Part shown: positions 53,183-62,523 of the stretch, in pieces
How the letters are laid out: each line of letters starts with the position of its first letter
Position numbering within the stretch: position 1 is the stretch's first letter
Notes under the pieces: generated by a model
Seen by the model: only the letters and a program-made list of their open reading frames with translations
Told to the model about the DNA's origin: nothing
The model's database searches: none
Program-made: the position numbers and the translations under genes
Assembly: GCA_051859505.1 (NCBI GenBank)
Contig: JBHYFN010000006.1
Coordinates: 54,467-118,466, forward strand
From: JAFIEN01 sp051859505
GTDB lineage: Bacteria > Pseudomonadota > Alphaproteobacteria > Rhodobacterales > Rhodobacteraceae
DNA: 64,000 nt
Direction: 5' to 3'

Positions 53183-55747
53183 ATGCAGCGCTATTCAGCC
53201 GCCGAGATCGAAGCCAAATGGCAGGCCGCCTGGGACGATGCCCAGACCTTCAAGGCCGAGCGCAGCGCCGACAAGCCCAAGTATTATGTCCTCGAGATGT
53301 TCCCCTATCCGTCGGGGCGCATCCATATGGGCCATGTGCGCAACTACACGATGGGCGACGTGATCGCGCGCTACAAGCTGTCGACCGGGCATAACGTGCT
53401 GCACCCGATGGGCTGGGACGCCTTCGGCATGCCGGCCGAGAATGCGGCGATGGCCTCGGGCGGCCATCCCAAGGACTGGACCTACCAGAACATCGCCGAC
53501 ATGCGCGCGCAGATGAAGCCCCTGGGCCTGTCCATCGACTGGACCCGCGAATTCGCCACCTGCGACCCGGAGTATTACGGCCAGCAGCAGGCGCTGTTCC
53601 TGGATTTCCTGAAGGCCGGCCTCGTCTACCGCAAGAATGCGGTGGTGAACTGGGATCCGGTCGACATGACCGTGCTGGCCAACGAACAGGTGATCGACGG
53701 CAAGGGCTGGCGCTCGGGCGCCGAGGTCGAGCGGCGAGAGCTGACGCAGTGGTTCTTCAAGATCTCGGACGTCGCCGGGGATCTTCTGACCGCGCTCGGC
53801 GGGCTTGAGGATTGGCCCGCCAAGGTGCGGCTGATGCAGTCGAACTGGATCGGCCGGTCGCGGGGCCTGCAGTTTCCCTTCGCGCTGGTCGACGGGCCCG
53901 AGGGGTTCGACGAGATCGAGGTCTATACCACCCGCCCCGACACGCTTCTGGGAGCAAGCTTCCTCGGCATCTCGCCCGACCATCCGCTTGCCAAACGGCT
54001 CGAGGCGGAACGGCCCGAGGTTGCCGCCTTCTGCGCCAGCGCCCGCCGCGGCGGCACGACAGAAGAGGCGATCGAGAAGGCCGAGAAGCTGGGCTTCGAC
54101 ACCGGCCTGCGCGTGCGCCATCCGTTTGATCCCACATGGGAATTGCCCGTCCATATCGCCAACTTCATCCTGATGGACTATGGCACCGGCGCGATCTTCG
54201 GCGTGCCGGCGCACGATCAGCGCGACTTCGACTTTGCCACGAAGTACGGCCTGCCGATCCCCGTCGTCTTTGTCGCCGAAGGGGCGGACGAGGCTCCGCT
54301 GACCGAGGCCTATGTCCCCCCCAAGGACCAGACGGTCCATTACATCCGCAACTTCGCCGGGGCCGAGCATCAGACCGGGGCCGAGGCGGTGGAGGCTGCC
54401 ATCGCCCATTGCGAGGGCTTGGGCATCGGCAAGGGCGTCACCAAGTTCCGCCTGCGCGACTGGGGCCTGTCGCGCCAGCGCTATTGGGGCTGCCCGATCC
54501 CCGTTGTGCATTGCGACGCCTGCGGCGTGGTGCCCGAGCGGAAAGAGAATCTGCCCATCGCGCTCCCCTATGACGAGGATGGCCGGCCCATCGACTTTTC
54601 CATCCCCGGCAACCCGCTGGACCGTCACCCGTCGTGGCGCGACTGTGCCTGCCCGAAGTGCGGCGCGCCCGCCCGGCGCGAGACGGACACGATGGACACT
54701 TTCGTCGATTCCAGCTGGTATTTCGCCCGCTTCACCGCGCCTCGTGCCACCACGCCCACGGTGATGGAGGATGCCGAATACTGGATGAACGTGGACCAGT
54801 ATATCGGCGGGATCGAACATGCGATCCTGCACCTGCTCTATTCCCGCTTCTTCGCGCGTGCCATGCAGATCACCGGCCACCTGCCGGCGAAGTCCATCGA
54901 GCCTTTCGATGCGCTGTTCACCCAAGGCATGGTGACGCACGAAATCTACATGACCCGCGACGCGCAGGGCCGCCCGCTCTACCACTTCCCCGAAGAGGTC
55001 GAGGACGGCGCGCTCAAGGCGACCGGCGAGAAGGTCGAGGTCATCCCCTCGGCCAAGATGTCGAAGTCCAAGAAGAACGTGGTCGATCCGGTCAGCATCG
55101 TGGAAACCTACGGCGCCGATACCGCGCGCTGGTTCGTCCTCTCCGACAGCCCGCCCGAGCGTGACGTGGAATGGACCGCCGCCGGGGCCGAGGCCGCTGC
55201 AAAGCACCTCGCCCGCGTTTGGCGGCTGGTGGCCGAGGTGGACAGCGCCCCGGAAGAGGCGCAGCCGGCCGAGGATGAGGCACTCCTGCGCGCCATGCAC
55301 AAGACGATCCACGAGGTGACGGTCGGCATCGAAAGCTTCGGCTTCAACGCCGCCATCGCCCGCCTGTACGCCTTCACCAACGCGCTGGGCAAATCCGCCG
55401 CCAGCCGCGCGGTGAAACGGCAGGCCGCCCGCGCGCTGGGCCAGCTCATGTCGCCCATGACCCCGCATCTGGCCGAAGAGATCTGGCACCATCTGGGCGG
55501 CGAGGGGCTGGTCGCCACCGCCCCCTGGCCCAAGTCGGACCCGGCCTTTCTGGTCGAGGACACCGTCACCCTGCCGATCCAGGTCAACGGCAAGCGCCGG
55601 TCCGAGATCACGGTGCCCAAAGACATGGCCGCCCCCGAGATCGAGGCCCGCGTCATGGCCGACGAAGCGGTGCAGCGCGCGCTGGATGGCGCGGCGGTGC
55701 GCAAGCTGATCGTCGTGCCGGGCCGCATCGTCAATGTGGTCGCCTGA
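53183..55747 (+). CDS. leuS: Leucyl-tRNA synthetase
   Basis: This 854-aa class I synthetase starts MQRYSAAEIEAKWQAAWD. It carries the HIGH-type motif PYPSGRIHMGHVRNYTMGD near residues 42-60, a CP1 editing domain, TMDTFVDSSWYFARF and KMSKS at 625-629. It charges tRNA-Leu. The ATG at 53183 fits family starts; a GTG seven codons upstream is in frame. It is first of a tight run leuS-lptE-holA, overlapping lptE by 14 nt. Confidence 0.98.
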   Translation: MQRYSAAEIEAKWQAAWDDAQTFKAERSADKPKYYVLEMFPYPSGRIHMGHVRNYTMGDVIARYKLSTGHNVLHPMGWDAFGMPAENAAMASGGHPKDWTYQNIADMRAQMKPLGLSIDWTREFATCDPEYYGQQQALFLDFLKAGLVYRKNAVVNWDPVDMTVLANEQVIDGKGWRSGAEVERRELTQWFFKISDVAGDLLTALGGLEDWPAKVRLMQSNWIGRSRGLQFPFALVDGPEGFDEIEVYTTRPDTLLGASFLGISPDHPLAKRLEAERPEVAAFCASARRGGTTEEAIEKAEKLGFDTGLRVRHPFDPTWELPVHIANFILMDYGTGAIFGVPAHDQRDFDFATKYGLPIPVVFVAEGADEAPLTEAYVPPKDQTVHYIRNFAGAEHQTGAEAVEAAIAHCEGLGIGKGVTKFRLRDWGLSRQRYWGCPIPVVHCDACGVVPERKENLPIALPYDEDGRPIDFSIPGNPLDRHPSWRDCACPKCGAPARRETDTMDTFVDSSWYFARFTAPRATTPTVMEDAEYWMNVDQYIGGIEHAILHLLYSRFFARAMQITGHLPAKSIEPFDALFTQGMVTHEIYMTRDAQGRPLYHFPEEVEDGALKATGEKVEVIPSAKMSKSKKNVVDPVSIVETYGADTARWFVLSDSPPERDVEWTAAGAEAAAKHLARVWRLVAEVDSAPEEAQPAEDEALLRAMHKTIHEVTVGIESFGFNAAIARLYAFTNALGKSAASRAVKRQAARALGQLMSPMTPHLAEEIWHHLGGEGLVATAPWPKSDPAFLVEDTVTLPIQVNGKRRSEITVPKDMAAPEIEARVMADEAVQRALDGAAVRKLIVVPGRIVNVVA

Positions 55748-56228
55748 GGTCCCGACTCGCCGGGCGGCCCTTCTGGGCTGCCTTGCGCTGGGGGCCTGCG
55801 GCTTCACCCCTGCCTATGCCCCGAATGGTGCGGCACGGGCGCTGCGACAGAGCGTCGACATATCGACCGCCTCTGACACGGTCTTTGACTACAGGCTTCG
55901 GACGGCCCTTGAAGATCGGCTTGGGGGGGCGACAACCCCGCTTTACGATCTGCGCCTCGAGACCCGGATCGACGAGGTTTCGGCAGCCATCACGCCCGGC
56001 GGTTCGGTGACGCGCTACAACCTGACCGGCCGGACCGACTACCTGCTGGCCGAAAGGGCGTCCGGACTGGAGCTTGCCCGCGGCAGCGTCACCAGCTTCA
56101 CCGGCTATTCCGCGACCGGCACCACGGTGGCCACGCGCGCCGCGGCCGACGACGCCCGGGACAGGCTGGCCGAGGCGCTTGCCGATCTGGTCGTGAACCG
56201 GCTCATCATGGCGGCTTCCGCGTGGTAG
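55734..56228 (+). CDS. lptE: LPS-assembly lipoprotein LptE
   Basis: This 164-aa outer-membrane lipoprotein (lipobox GACGFTPAY) would plug the LptD barrel for LPS insertion. The mature part has LYDLRLETRID and VTSFTGYSATGTTVATRAAADDARDRL, the conserved LptE blocks. Its ATG overlaps the leuS end by 14 nt and it ends 4 nt before holA, the arrangement seen in many alphaproteobacteria. Confidence 0.9.
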   Translation: MWSPEVPTRRAALLGCLALGACGFTPAYAPNGAARALRQSVDISTASDTVFDYRLRTALEDRLGGATTPLYDLRLETRIDEVSAAITPGGSVTRYNLTGRTDYLLAERASGLELARGSVTSFTGYSATGTTVATRAAADDARDRLAEALADLVVNRLIMAASAW

Positions 56229-56232
56229 GGCG

Positions 56233-57255
56233 ATGAAACTGTCGGCCCGCGATGCTGCGGCCTGGTTTCGCGCCCCGGACCCGAACACGCCGGCCGCGCT
56301 GATCTGCGGCGAGGATGTGATGCGCGTCGCGACGCGCAGGCAGGAAGTCGTGGCACGGCTGATCGGCCCGGAGGGAGAGGGCGAAATGCGCCTGACCCGG
56401 ATTCAGGGTGCTGATCTGCGCAAGGATCCCTCTCTGCTGCTGGATTCGCTGAAGGCGCAAGGATTCTTTCCCGGCGCGCGCGTCACCCTGCTGGAGGATG
56501 CGACGGACGGCCTGGCCAAGACGATTGCCACAGCTTTGGACGATTGGTCCAAGGGGGATGCCTGTCTGATCGTCACGGCGGGCGGGCTGACGGCACGCTC
56601 GACCCTGCGAAAGCTGTTCGAGGGCCACAAGAGCGCCGTCTCGATCGTCCTCTATGACGATCCGCCCGGAAGTGAAGAGATCGCGGCGCTGCTGAAAACC
56701 GCGGGTATCGAACAGATCGAGCCGGAAGGGCGGGCGGCCCTGGGCGATCTTTCCAGATCACTGGATCCGGGGGCATTTCGTCAGACGATCGAGAAGCTGG
56801 GGCTTTACAAGCGCGGCGATGGCAGCGCGCTTGGCCCGGCCGATATCGCCGCCTGCGCCCCGCAGTCGAGCGATGCCGATCCCGGCGATCTGCTGACGGT
56901 CGTGACAGAGGGCAAGCGGGACGAGATCGCAGGGATCTTGCGCCGGCTTTATGCGCAGGGAACGGGGCCGGTCGCGATCTGCATCGCGGCGCTGCGCCAC
57001 TTTCGCCAGCTGCACCAGATCAGCAGCGATCCGGGCGGGCCGGCGCAGGGGGTGGCGAAGCTTCGGCCGCCCCTGTTCGGGCCGCGTCGCGATCTTGCGG
57101 TCCGGCAGGCGTCGCGCTGGGGGACAGAGCGGCTTGAGACCGCATTGGGGCTTTTGATCGACACGGATCTGCAACTACGCTCGGCCAGCAATGCACCGCA
57201 GCAGGCCCTTGTGGAAAGGATGCTGATCCGATTGGCGATGATGGCGCGGCGCTGA
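56233..57255 (+). CDS. holA: DNA polymerase III subunit delta
   Basis: This 340-aa delta subunit of the clamp loader opens the beta clamp. Recognisable segments are LICGEDVMRVATRRQEV, GFFPGARVTLLEDATDGL and VTAGGLTARSTLRKLFE in the collar-associated N-terminal fold, then the C-terminal RQASRWGTERLETALGLL. It is last in the leuS-lptE-holA run. A hairpin terminator and the converging small-protein gene follow. Confidence 0.93.
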   Translation: MKLSARDAAAWFRAPDPNTPAALICGEDVMRVATRRQEVVARLIGPEGEGEMRLTRIQGADLRKDPSLLLDSLKAQGFFPGARVTLLEDATDGLAKTIATALDDWSKGDACLIVTAGGLTARSTLRKLFEGHKSAVSIVLYDDPPGSEEIAALLKTAGIEQIEPEGRAALGDLSRSLDPGAFRQTIEKLGLYKRGDGSALGPADIAACAPQSSDADPGDLLTVVTEGKRDEIAGILRRLYAQGTGPVAICIAALRHFRQLHQISSDPGGPAQGVAKLRPPLFGPRRDLAVRQASRWGTERLETALGLLIDTDLQLRSASNAPQQALVERMLIRLAMMARR

Positions 57256-57270
57256 CAAGCTGAGACGCCG

Positions 57271-57306
57271 AAAAGCGAAAGGGGCCCTTAAAAGCGAAAG
57301 GGGCCC
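57271..57306. repeat. 17-bp direct repeat, 19-bp period, after holA
   Basis: AAAAGCGAAAGGGGCCC occurs at 57271-57287 and 57290-57306, separated by TT. It starts 16 nt after the holA stop and ends just before the adjacent terminator hairpin. Confidence 0.85.
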
Positions 57307-57314
57307 GAAAAGCA

Positions 57315-57340
57315 GAAAGGCGGGCCAAGGCCCGCCTTTC
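57315..57340. terminator. Bidirectional terminator, holA / small TM protein
   Basis: GAAAGGCGGGC (57315-57325) and GCCCGCCTTTC (57330-57340) form an 11-bp stem with a CAAG loop, between convergent genes. T-rich runs flank it on the minus strand. Confidence 0.8.
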
Positions 57341-57367
57341 AAACCATTTCCGTTCGGTAGGAACCGA

Positions 57368-57592
57368 TCAGGATTCGGTGCCCGAGTCCGAGCTGCTCGA
57401 CGAAGCGGCCAGGCCGGCCAGCAGGAGCAGAGCGGCAACGGGGAGGATGATGCCCCAGGTCGAGGGCGACTCGACGGGCTCGATCACGACGATGTCGGGC
57501 TGCACAACGGCAGGAGCGAAGCCACCAGCGAAGCTGGCAGTGGCGATCATCGTTGCGGCACCGGCAGCGACGAGGGTTTTGGTCAGGCGCAT
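57368..57592 (-). CDS. Small signal-peptide/TM protein, GfcA/YjbE-like?
   Basis: This 74-aa protein has a signal peptide (cleavage near ASFAGG), a Val/Pro-rich linker (VVQPDIVVIEP), one TM segment (WGIILPVAALLLLAGLA) and a Ser/Asp tail. It has its own promoter-like element and a GGAG ribosome-binding site, and a strong terminator. The architecture recalls GfcA/YjbE, the small first gene of yjbEFGH clusters, and the YjbF/YjbH genes are directly upstream. This family link is inference; sequence similarity is not clear. Confidence 0.7.
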   Translation of the reverse strand: MRLTKTLVAAGAATMIATASFAGGFAPAVVQPDIVVIEPVESPSTWGIILPVAALLLLAGLAASSSSSDSGTES

Positions 57593-57627
57593 ATTCTTAC
57601 TCCAGTTGATAGAAAAGCGTTGGGTCC

Positions 57628-57656
57628 GCTATAGCCCCATTGAAACCTCAACTCAA
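57628..57656 (-). promoter_or_regulatory. Predicted sigma70-type promoter of the small TM-protein gene
   Basis: On the minus strand TTGAGT (57656-57651) and TATAGC (57633-57628) are separated by 17 nt, about 36 nt before the ATG at 57592. Confidence 0.65.
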
Positions 57657-57692
57657 GTCGCTTGTCCAAGGGTCACAGGCGGCAGATCTCAT

Positions 57693-58373
57693 TCAGAGCC
57701 GATTACTGCGCAAATATGCAACAGTCGGCGAGACGTATTGCCGCGATGCCACAATCTCGCCGCCGTTATCGACCCAGTAGATGTTCTCGAAGATGACGCC
57801 AGAGCCCTGGCAGCGCTCATCGAACCGCTGGGCCCGCATCGTGCGCACGCCAAGGTTGATTTCTTCCATGTCAGCCCGCGTCACGACACACTCATAGGTA
57901 GAGCGGATCGTCGTGTCGAAGCTGTCCAGCGCCTCTGATTCGCGGGTCAGGGTGCCGCCACCGGCCCGCAGCACGGCCCGCAGAGCGTCGGCCTCGGCGG
58001 AATGCAGATCGGACAGCAGCCCCCTTGTGGCGACAAGCACGCCATCGCGGTAGGCCGCCGTGAAGCCGGACTGGCTGACAAAGGTCTGATCCCGACCATT
58101 GGACGCGATCAGCCGCGCGGGTTCGGTGATCCCGAGGGCTGCGATGGAAAACAGGACATAGTTTTCCGGGTTCGCCGCGATCGCATCGGCGGTGAATCCG
58201 GCGGGCGCGCCCTGGGCGGCGCCCACATCATCGCCGCCTGCGCCGAACACCACCGGCAGCACATTGGTGATCGTGCCCATCAGCTTTTCACCCGATCCGG
58301 GTGCGTCCGAACAGCCCGAAACGACAAGGGCCGAGGCCAGCAGGGCAAACACGCTATTCCGACGCATCCTCAT
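57693..58373 (-). CDS. yjbF: YjbF/GfcB-family lipoprotein
   Basis: This 226-aa lipoprotein (lipobox VVSGC) matches YjbF/GfcB, an outer-membrane lipoprotein of group-4 capsule/exopolysaccharide loci. Supporting segments are ENYVLFSIAALGITEPARLIA and ATRGLLSDLHSAEADALRAVL, with later paired cysteines (YECVVTRADM, DERCQGSG). Its ATG overlaps the yjbH stop by 4 nt, so the two are co-translated. The usual partner YjbG/GfcC is not present between or beside them. Confidence 0.85.
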   Translation of the reverse strand: MRMRRNSVFALLASALVVSGCSDAPGSGEKLMGTITNVLPVVFGAGGDDVGAAQGAPAGFTADAIAANPENYVLFSIAALGITEPARLIASNGRDQTFVSQSGFTAAYRDGVLVATRGLLSDLHSAEADALRAVLRAGGGTLTRESEALDSFDTTIRSTYECVVTRADMEEINLGVRTMRAQRFDERCQGSGVIFENIYWVDNGGEIVASRQYVSPTVAYLRSNRL

Positions 58374-60499
58374 CTCCAGAACCTGCCCCAGCTTTCCGAC
58401 AGCTCGTCGTAATGCCCGGCGCGAACCGTCTCGTACAACCGTCCGTCCACATCGACGCGCGCGCCGCCGTCGCGGGTCAGCGAACTGATCGAGGTTTCGA
58501 TCGTGCGCCTGTTGGGCCGTCCGATGATGAAATCGGTCGGAATGGTCAGCCGGATGCCCTTGTCGAAGGATCCTTCGCCGAAATCCTCGAACGACATGTC
58601 GGTCAGCGTGAAATAGGCGCCCACCTTCCAGCCGTTGGGAAACTCCCGGTCAAGTCCGACCGTCGCGCCCCAGTCGCCGGCCAGGTAGCGGCCGACGTCC
58701 AGCTGCGCGTTGAAGCCGTTGTCGAAGGCATAATAAAGCGAAGCGTGGCCGGTGACGGTTTCGAAATCCTGAAACCCGAAGAGCATGTCGAAGTCACGCA
58801 TCATGACGTAATTGACTTCGGCCCCGACGGCCCAGGGGCTGTCGACCGGCTTCCAGAGCAGCTCGGCCGAAACCCCGCCATACATCCGCTCGAGATAGCC
58901 CACGGTCGCCCTGCTGTAGAGGTTCGGCGCCGGACGGCCGTAATGCGCAAGCGTCAGGTATTCGATCCCGGGATTGCCCTCCTGGAAATAGACGGCGGCA
59001 TTCCTGCGGACGATCGGGATATCCTCGCTCTCTGCCGGGACCACCTCGCCGCTGTTGGTCAGAAGCCGCTGCGACACCGCACCGGCCATGACAAGCTCCG
59101 GGCGGAACCGGTAGGTGGCGGAAACCTCACCGCCGATGTGATAGACGACCGGCGCGTTGCCTCCGAAATAGGACAGCCGGACATAGGGCGCAGCACCCCA
59201 GGAAAAGGCATCGCGCACCGGCGGCACCTCGGTCAGCCCGCTGGCAGAGCCCGCATCCTGCAGGTTCATCCCGGCCAGCATCGCGTCGGATCCGCCGGGC
59301 CGGTTCTCGAAGTGCTCGACTGCGCTGCGCGAGAAACTTGCCTGCGACAGGGGGATGCCGCGCTGCATCGGTTCAAGGGTGAAGGTCTCGATCGAGGCGG
59401 GCAATTCGCGCGACAGGACGCGCACCACGCGGCCCATGGCCTGTGCCTCGGGGCGATAGCGCGTGTTGGTATACCTGACGCGCGCGGTGGTTCCGGTCAG
59501 TTCGATCCCGTTCAGCTCGATCCCTTCGGCGCGCAGGGCATTGCGCAGCGCGGCCGTCACGGCCTCGGGGGGCTGCGTCGCAAGATCCCAGCTGCGCGCC
59601 GCTTCGGCTCCACCGGGTCGCACCACGACGGGCGGCGGCGGGATATCCATCCCGTCCATGAAGGGCCTGTTCGAGGGATTGATGAAGATCGTGCCCGAGA
59701 CGGCAAGTTCGCTACCGTAAAGCAGGGCGGCACTTGTCTGGAAACCTGGTCCGGGGCGGTAGGTCAGGCCGAAGTTGAGCGGGATATCCCGGTCGAAAAG
59801 CCTGTCGCCCTGAAGGTTCCGATAGCCGTCGTCCGAGGAATATTCGACCTTGACGATCAGCTTCTCAGAGGCCGCCCATTCGATCCCGCCAAAGATCGCC
59901 GCATCCCCGCGAAACCACGTCTCCCAGTTCGGCTCGCCGCCAAGGCTTTCGTTGCCGATGATGTTCGGCCGATCCTCAAAGGAGGAATCCAGAATGCTGA
60001 AGGGATTGGAGAAGCCGTTGTAGCTGCCCAGCCGCCCCCAGCCGATCCCGCCCGTCAGGCGTACGGAGTCCGACAGCGTCTTGGTCGCAACGATATATTC
60101 GGCCGAGGCGAGGCCGGTGCCCAGAAAATCCTGAAGGCCCACCGCGATCATCGGCACCCACTCGCTTTCGTCCGTCAGGCGATAGCGAATGTCGAAGGAA
60201 CGGTCGTTGTAGCGACGCGTGTCCGGCCCCTCGAAATCCTCGACGCCGGCATAGCGGAAGGTGCCCGAAAGCCGCGGCGTGATCTGAAAGGTAAAGGAGT
60301 TGCGCTGCTCGGTTCCCGAGAGCGAGATGGTGCCCACGATCTCGCCATCATTTGCGCTGATGGCAGAGGGCATTTCGATCAGGCCGGGCGTGCCGTAAAG
60401 CGTATAGCTGACGCCCCGGTCCTGCGCCGCCGCCGGAAGCGCGGCCACGAGCGCCAGCAGGCTCGCACTGAACCTCAACCGAAGAAACGGATGCTTCAT
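58370..60499 (-). CDS. yjbH: YjbH/GfcD-family outer-membrane protein
   Basis: This 709-aa exported protein has a signal peptide (cleavage near ALPAAAQDR) and a beta-rich body typical of YjbH (GfcD), proposed to aid exopolysaccharide export. Diagnostic segments are YGTPGLIEMPSAISANDGE, GTFRYAGVEDF and the C-terminal INPSNRPF-like region, with RPGPGFQTSAALLYG. Start 60499 (MKHPFLRLRF) is preferred for its signal peptide; an ATG at 60520 is in frame. It precedes yjbF with a 4-nt overlap. Confidence 0.88.
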   Translation of the reverse strand: MKHPFLRLRFSASLLALVAALPAAAQDRGVSYTLYGTPGLIEMPSAISANDGEIVGTISLSGTEQRNSFTFQITPRLSGTFRYAGVEDFEGPDTRRYNDRSFDIRYRLTDESEWVPMIAVGLQDFLGTGLASAEYIVATKTLSDSVRLTGGIGWGRLGSYNGFSNPFSILDSSFEDRPNIIGNESLGGEPNWETWFRGDAAIFGGIEWAASEKLIVKVEYSSDDGYRNLQGDRLFDRDIPLNFGLTYRPGPGFQTSAALLYGSELAVSGTIFINPSNRPFMDGMDIPPPPVVVRPGGAEAARSWDLATQPPEAVTAALRNALRAEGIELNGIELTGTTARVRYTNTRYRPEAQAMGRVVRVLSRELPASIETFTLEPMQRGIPLSQASFSRSAVEHFENRPGGSDAMLAGMNLQDAGSASGLTEVPPVRDAFSWGAAPYVRLSYFGGNAPVVYHIGGEVSATYRFRPELVMAGAVSQRLLTNSGEVVPAESEDIPIVRRNAAVYFQEGNPGIEYLTLAHYGRPAPNLYSRATVGYLERMYGGVSAELLWKPVDSPWAVGAEVNYVMMRDFDMLFGFQDFETVTGHASLYYAFDNGFNAQLDVGRYLAGDWGATVGLDREFPNGWKVGAYFTLTDMSFEDFGEGSFDKGIRLTIPTDFIIGRPNRRTIETSISSLTRDGGARVDVDGRLYETVRAGHYDELSESWGRFWR

Positions 60500-60651
60500 C
60501 GTGTCTACTACCCCCACCATCTGACCCTACCTAAACCCAAGCGCCAAGCCATGGAAAGGGGCCGCCTCAACCCCGGCGGTCATGTGCGCTTTTCTGCAAC
60601 TCGGGCTCCCCCGCTCAAGGCTGCTGGATCCCCCGTGGAAGAGCCTGAACA

Positions 60652-60667
60652 GGCGCCCTTCGGCGCT
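60652..60667 (-). terminator. Possible terminator overlapping the patatin stop
   Basis: GGCGCC (60652-60657) pairs with GGCGCT (60662-60667) around CTTC, including a GU pair. It overlaps the patatin stop codon and has no T-tract. Confidence 0.35.
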
Positions 60668-61733
60668 ACTCTGCCGCCGACCGCGAAGAGATGGTCCCTT
60701 CGAACATCGCGCGCAGATCCACCGTGGATCGCTGCCCGATGTCATCGAAATGCTGCGCGAGCCAGTCTGCCGCCGTCTCGCGGCCCAGATCCCGCAGATG
60801 GGTCAGGAAGGCCCATTCGGCATTCAGCTTGGACGAGGCTCCCAGCGGTTTGAGCGCATCCTGATTGCCGATGATATGCAGCCGCACCTGCCGATAGGAC
60901 ACCGGATCAAGGCGCCCCTCCTCGATCAGGCGCGAGACGAATTCGATGGCGCGCAGTTCTTTCAGCAGGCTCGAGTTGAAGCTGATCTCGTTGATGCGGT
61001 TCTGGATCTCGGTCGGGGTGCGGGGCACGCCCTTGCGCTCGACCGGATTGATCTGGACGACAAGGATATCGGCCGTGTCCGAGCCGTAGTGAAAGGGGTA
61101 AAGCGCCGGATTGCCCATATATCCGCCGTCCCAATAGGGCACGCCGTCGATCATCACGGCCTGATAGAGATGCGGCAGACAGGCCGAGGCCATGACCATC
61201 TCGGGCGTAAGCGTGCTGCTGTCGAACACCCTGACCTTGCCGGTTTCGACATTCGTCGCCGAAATATAAAGCTGCAATCCCCGGCAGCTGCGCACCCTGT
61301 CAAAGTCGATGCATTCGGACAGCAGATCCTGCAGCGGGTTCATGTTCAACGGGTTGAGCTGGTAGGGAGAGAGCATCCGGCTTGCCATGTCGGCCAGATG
61401 GTATCCGGGCGACAGGTCGAGGCTCCAGTTCCCCATCAGAACGTCGATCGGCGCCCGCCGGATCGGCGAGGCGCGGGCGGTCTTGCTGATGGCTTTCCAG
61501 AATTGTTCAAGCTTCTCGCGGGCGCCGTCCGGTCCGCTGGCCGTGATCCCGTCGGCCAGCGCAACAGCATTCATCGCACCGGCAGAAGTTCCTGATATGG
61601 CGGCGATTTCCAGCCGACCATCCTCAAGCAACCGGTCCAGCACGCCCCAGGTAAAGGCCCCATGCGCGCCGCCCCCCTGCAGGGCGAGGTTGACCCGTTT
61701 GATGCCGCTGCGGGACGCTGGTTTCCGTGCCAT
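60666..61733 (-). CDS. Patatin-like phospholipase
   Basis: This 355-aa patatin-fold lipid acyl hydrolase has the oxyanion GGGAHGAFTWGVLDRLLEDG split, the nucleophile GTSAGAMNA (GxSxG) and the Asp of the dyad in VPYWDGGYMGNPAL. The Ser-Asp dyad is intact. It has no signal peptide and is probably cytosolic. The start at 61733 (MARKPASRSG) has GGAGAG nine nt upstream; a TTG five codons earlier is possible. Its substrate (phospholipid, lipid droplet or PHA-related) is unknown. Confidence 0.9.
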   Translation of the reverse strand: MARKPASRSGIKRVNLALQGGGAHGAFTWGVLDRLLEDGRLEIAAISGTSAGAMNAVALADGITASGPDGAREKLEQFWKAISKTARASPIRRAPIDVLMGNWSLDLSPGYHLADMASRMLSPYQLNPLNMNPLQDLLSECIDFDRVRSCRGLQLYISATNVETGKVRVFDSSTLTPEMVMASACLPHLYQAVMIDGVPYWDGGYMGNPALYPFHYGSDTADILVVQINPVERKGVPRTPTEIQNRINEISFNSSLLKELRAIEFVSRLIEEGRLDPVSYRQVRLHIIGNQDALKPLGASSKLNAEWAFLTHLRDLGRETAADWLAQHFDDIGQRSTVDLRAMFEGTISSRSAAE

Positions 61734-61914
61734 GCTCGACCTCTCCAACTCGTTTCACTGCTGGATACAGGAAACGCGCAAGTCCGCCACGACAGTTGAA
61801 GAATTCGTGATCAGCTGCTGTAAACTGGACAAATCAAAAGGATTTCTGCTCAATCCGGGTTGGATGCTGATGGTGTTTGGGTTAACTCGATCACAAGAAA
61901 CAGGAGGTTCGCCC

Positions 61915-62505
61915 GTGAAACGACGCACATTGATCACCACAGGCATGGCTGCCTGTGCTTTTGGTGCGGTGCCGGCATTTGCGCAGGAAACCGCCCCTCT
62001 CTCGCTCGAGGTTTCGCCGCCGATCGATCCCAATGCGCCCCGGATCGTCCCGGTGCAGGCCGGGATCGAGCCCTATGAGCTTCACCTCGATCCGTCGCGC
62101 TTTGCGCTTTACTGGACCCTGCCGGATGGGCTTGCCATCCGCTATGCGGTGGGTGTCGGCCGGCCCGGGCTTTACGAGGACGGTGTCTTCACCGTCGGGG
62201 CCAAGAAGGAGTGGCCGGCCTGGACGCCCACGCCCGACATGATCGCCCGCTCGCCCGAGCAATATGCCCGTTATGCCGACGGCATGCCCGGGGGCGTGAA
62301 CAACCCGCTTGGTGCCCGGGCGCTGTACCTTTTCACGCCAGAGCGCGGGGATACCTTCCTGCGCATCCACGGCACGAATGCGCCCAACACCATCGGAACG
62401 GCCGTTTCCAACGGCTGCGCGCGGCTTCTGAACGAACATATCATGGAGCTTTACGAGCGTGTGCCCCTTGGCACGCGGGTGTTCCTCTATCCGCAGATCG
62501 TCTGA
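61915..62505 (+). CDS. Exported L,D-transpeptidase (YkuD)
   Basis: This 196-aa protein has a signal peptide (ending near VPAFAQE) and a YkuD domain with IHGTNAPNTIGTAVSNGCARL, catalytic Cys near residue 168. It would make 3-3 crosslinks or anchor proteins to peptidoglycan. The start is a GTG at 61915 (MKRRTLITTG), supported by AGGAGG seven nt upstream. It is divergent from the patatin gene over 181 nt. It is more conventional than the signal-less YkuD protein at 50 kb. Confidence 0.93.
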   Translation: MKRRTLITTGMAACAFGAVPAFAQETAPLSLEVSPPIDPNAPRIVPVQAGIEPYELHLDPSRFALYWTLPDGLAIRYAVGVGRPGLYEDGVFTVGAKKEWPAWTPTPDMIARSPEQYARYADGMPGGVNNPLGARALYLFTPERGDTFLRIHGTNAPNTIGTAVSNGCARLLNEHIMELYERVPLGTRVFLYPQIV

Positions 62506-62523
62506 TCCGTCGGGCCGCCGCCC

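Noticed and set aside
53195..55807. 870-aa open frame antisense to leuS
   Set aside because: It is a high-GC shadow of leuS with biased composition and no recognisable domain.
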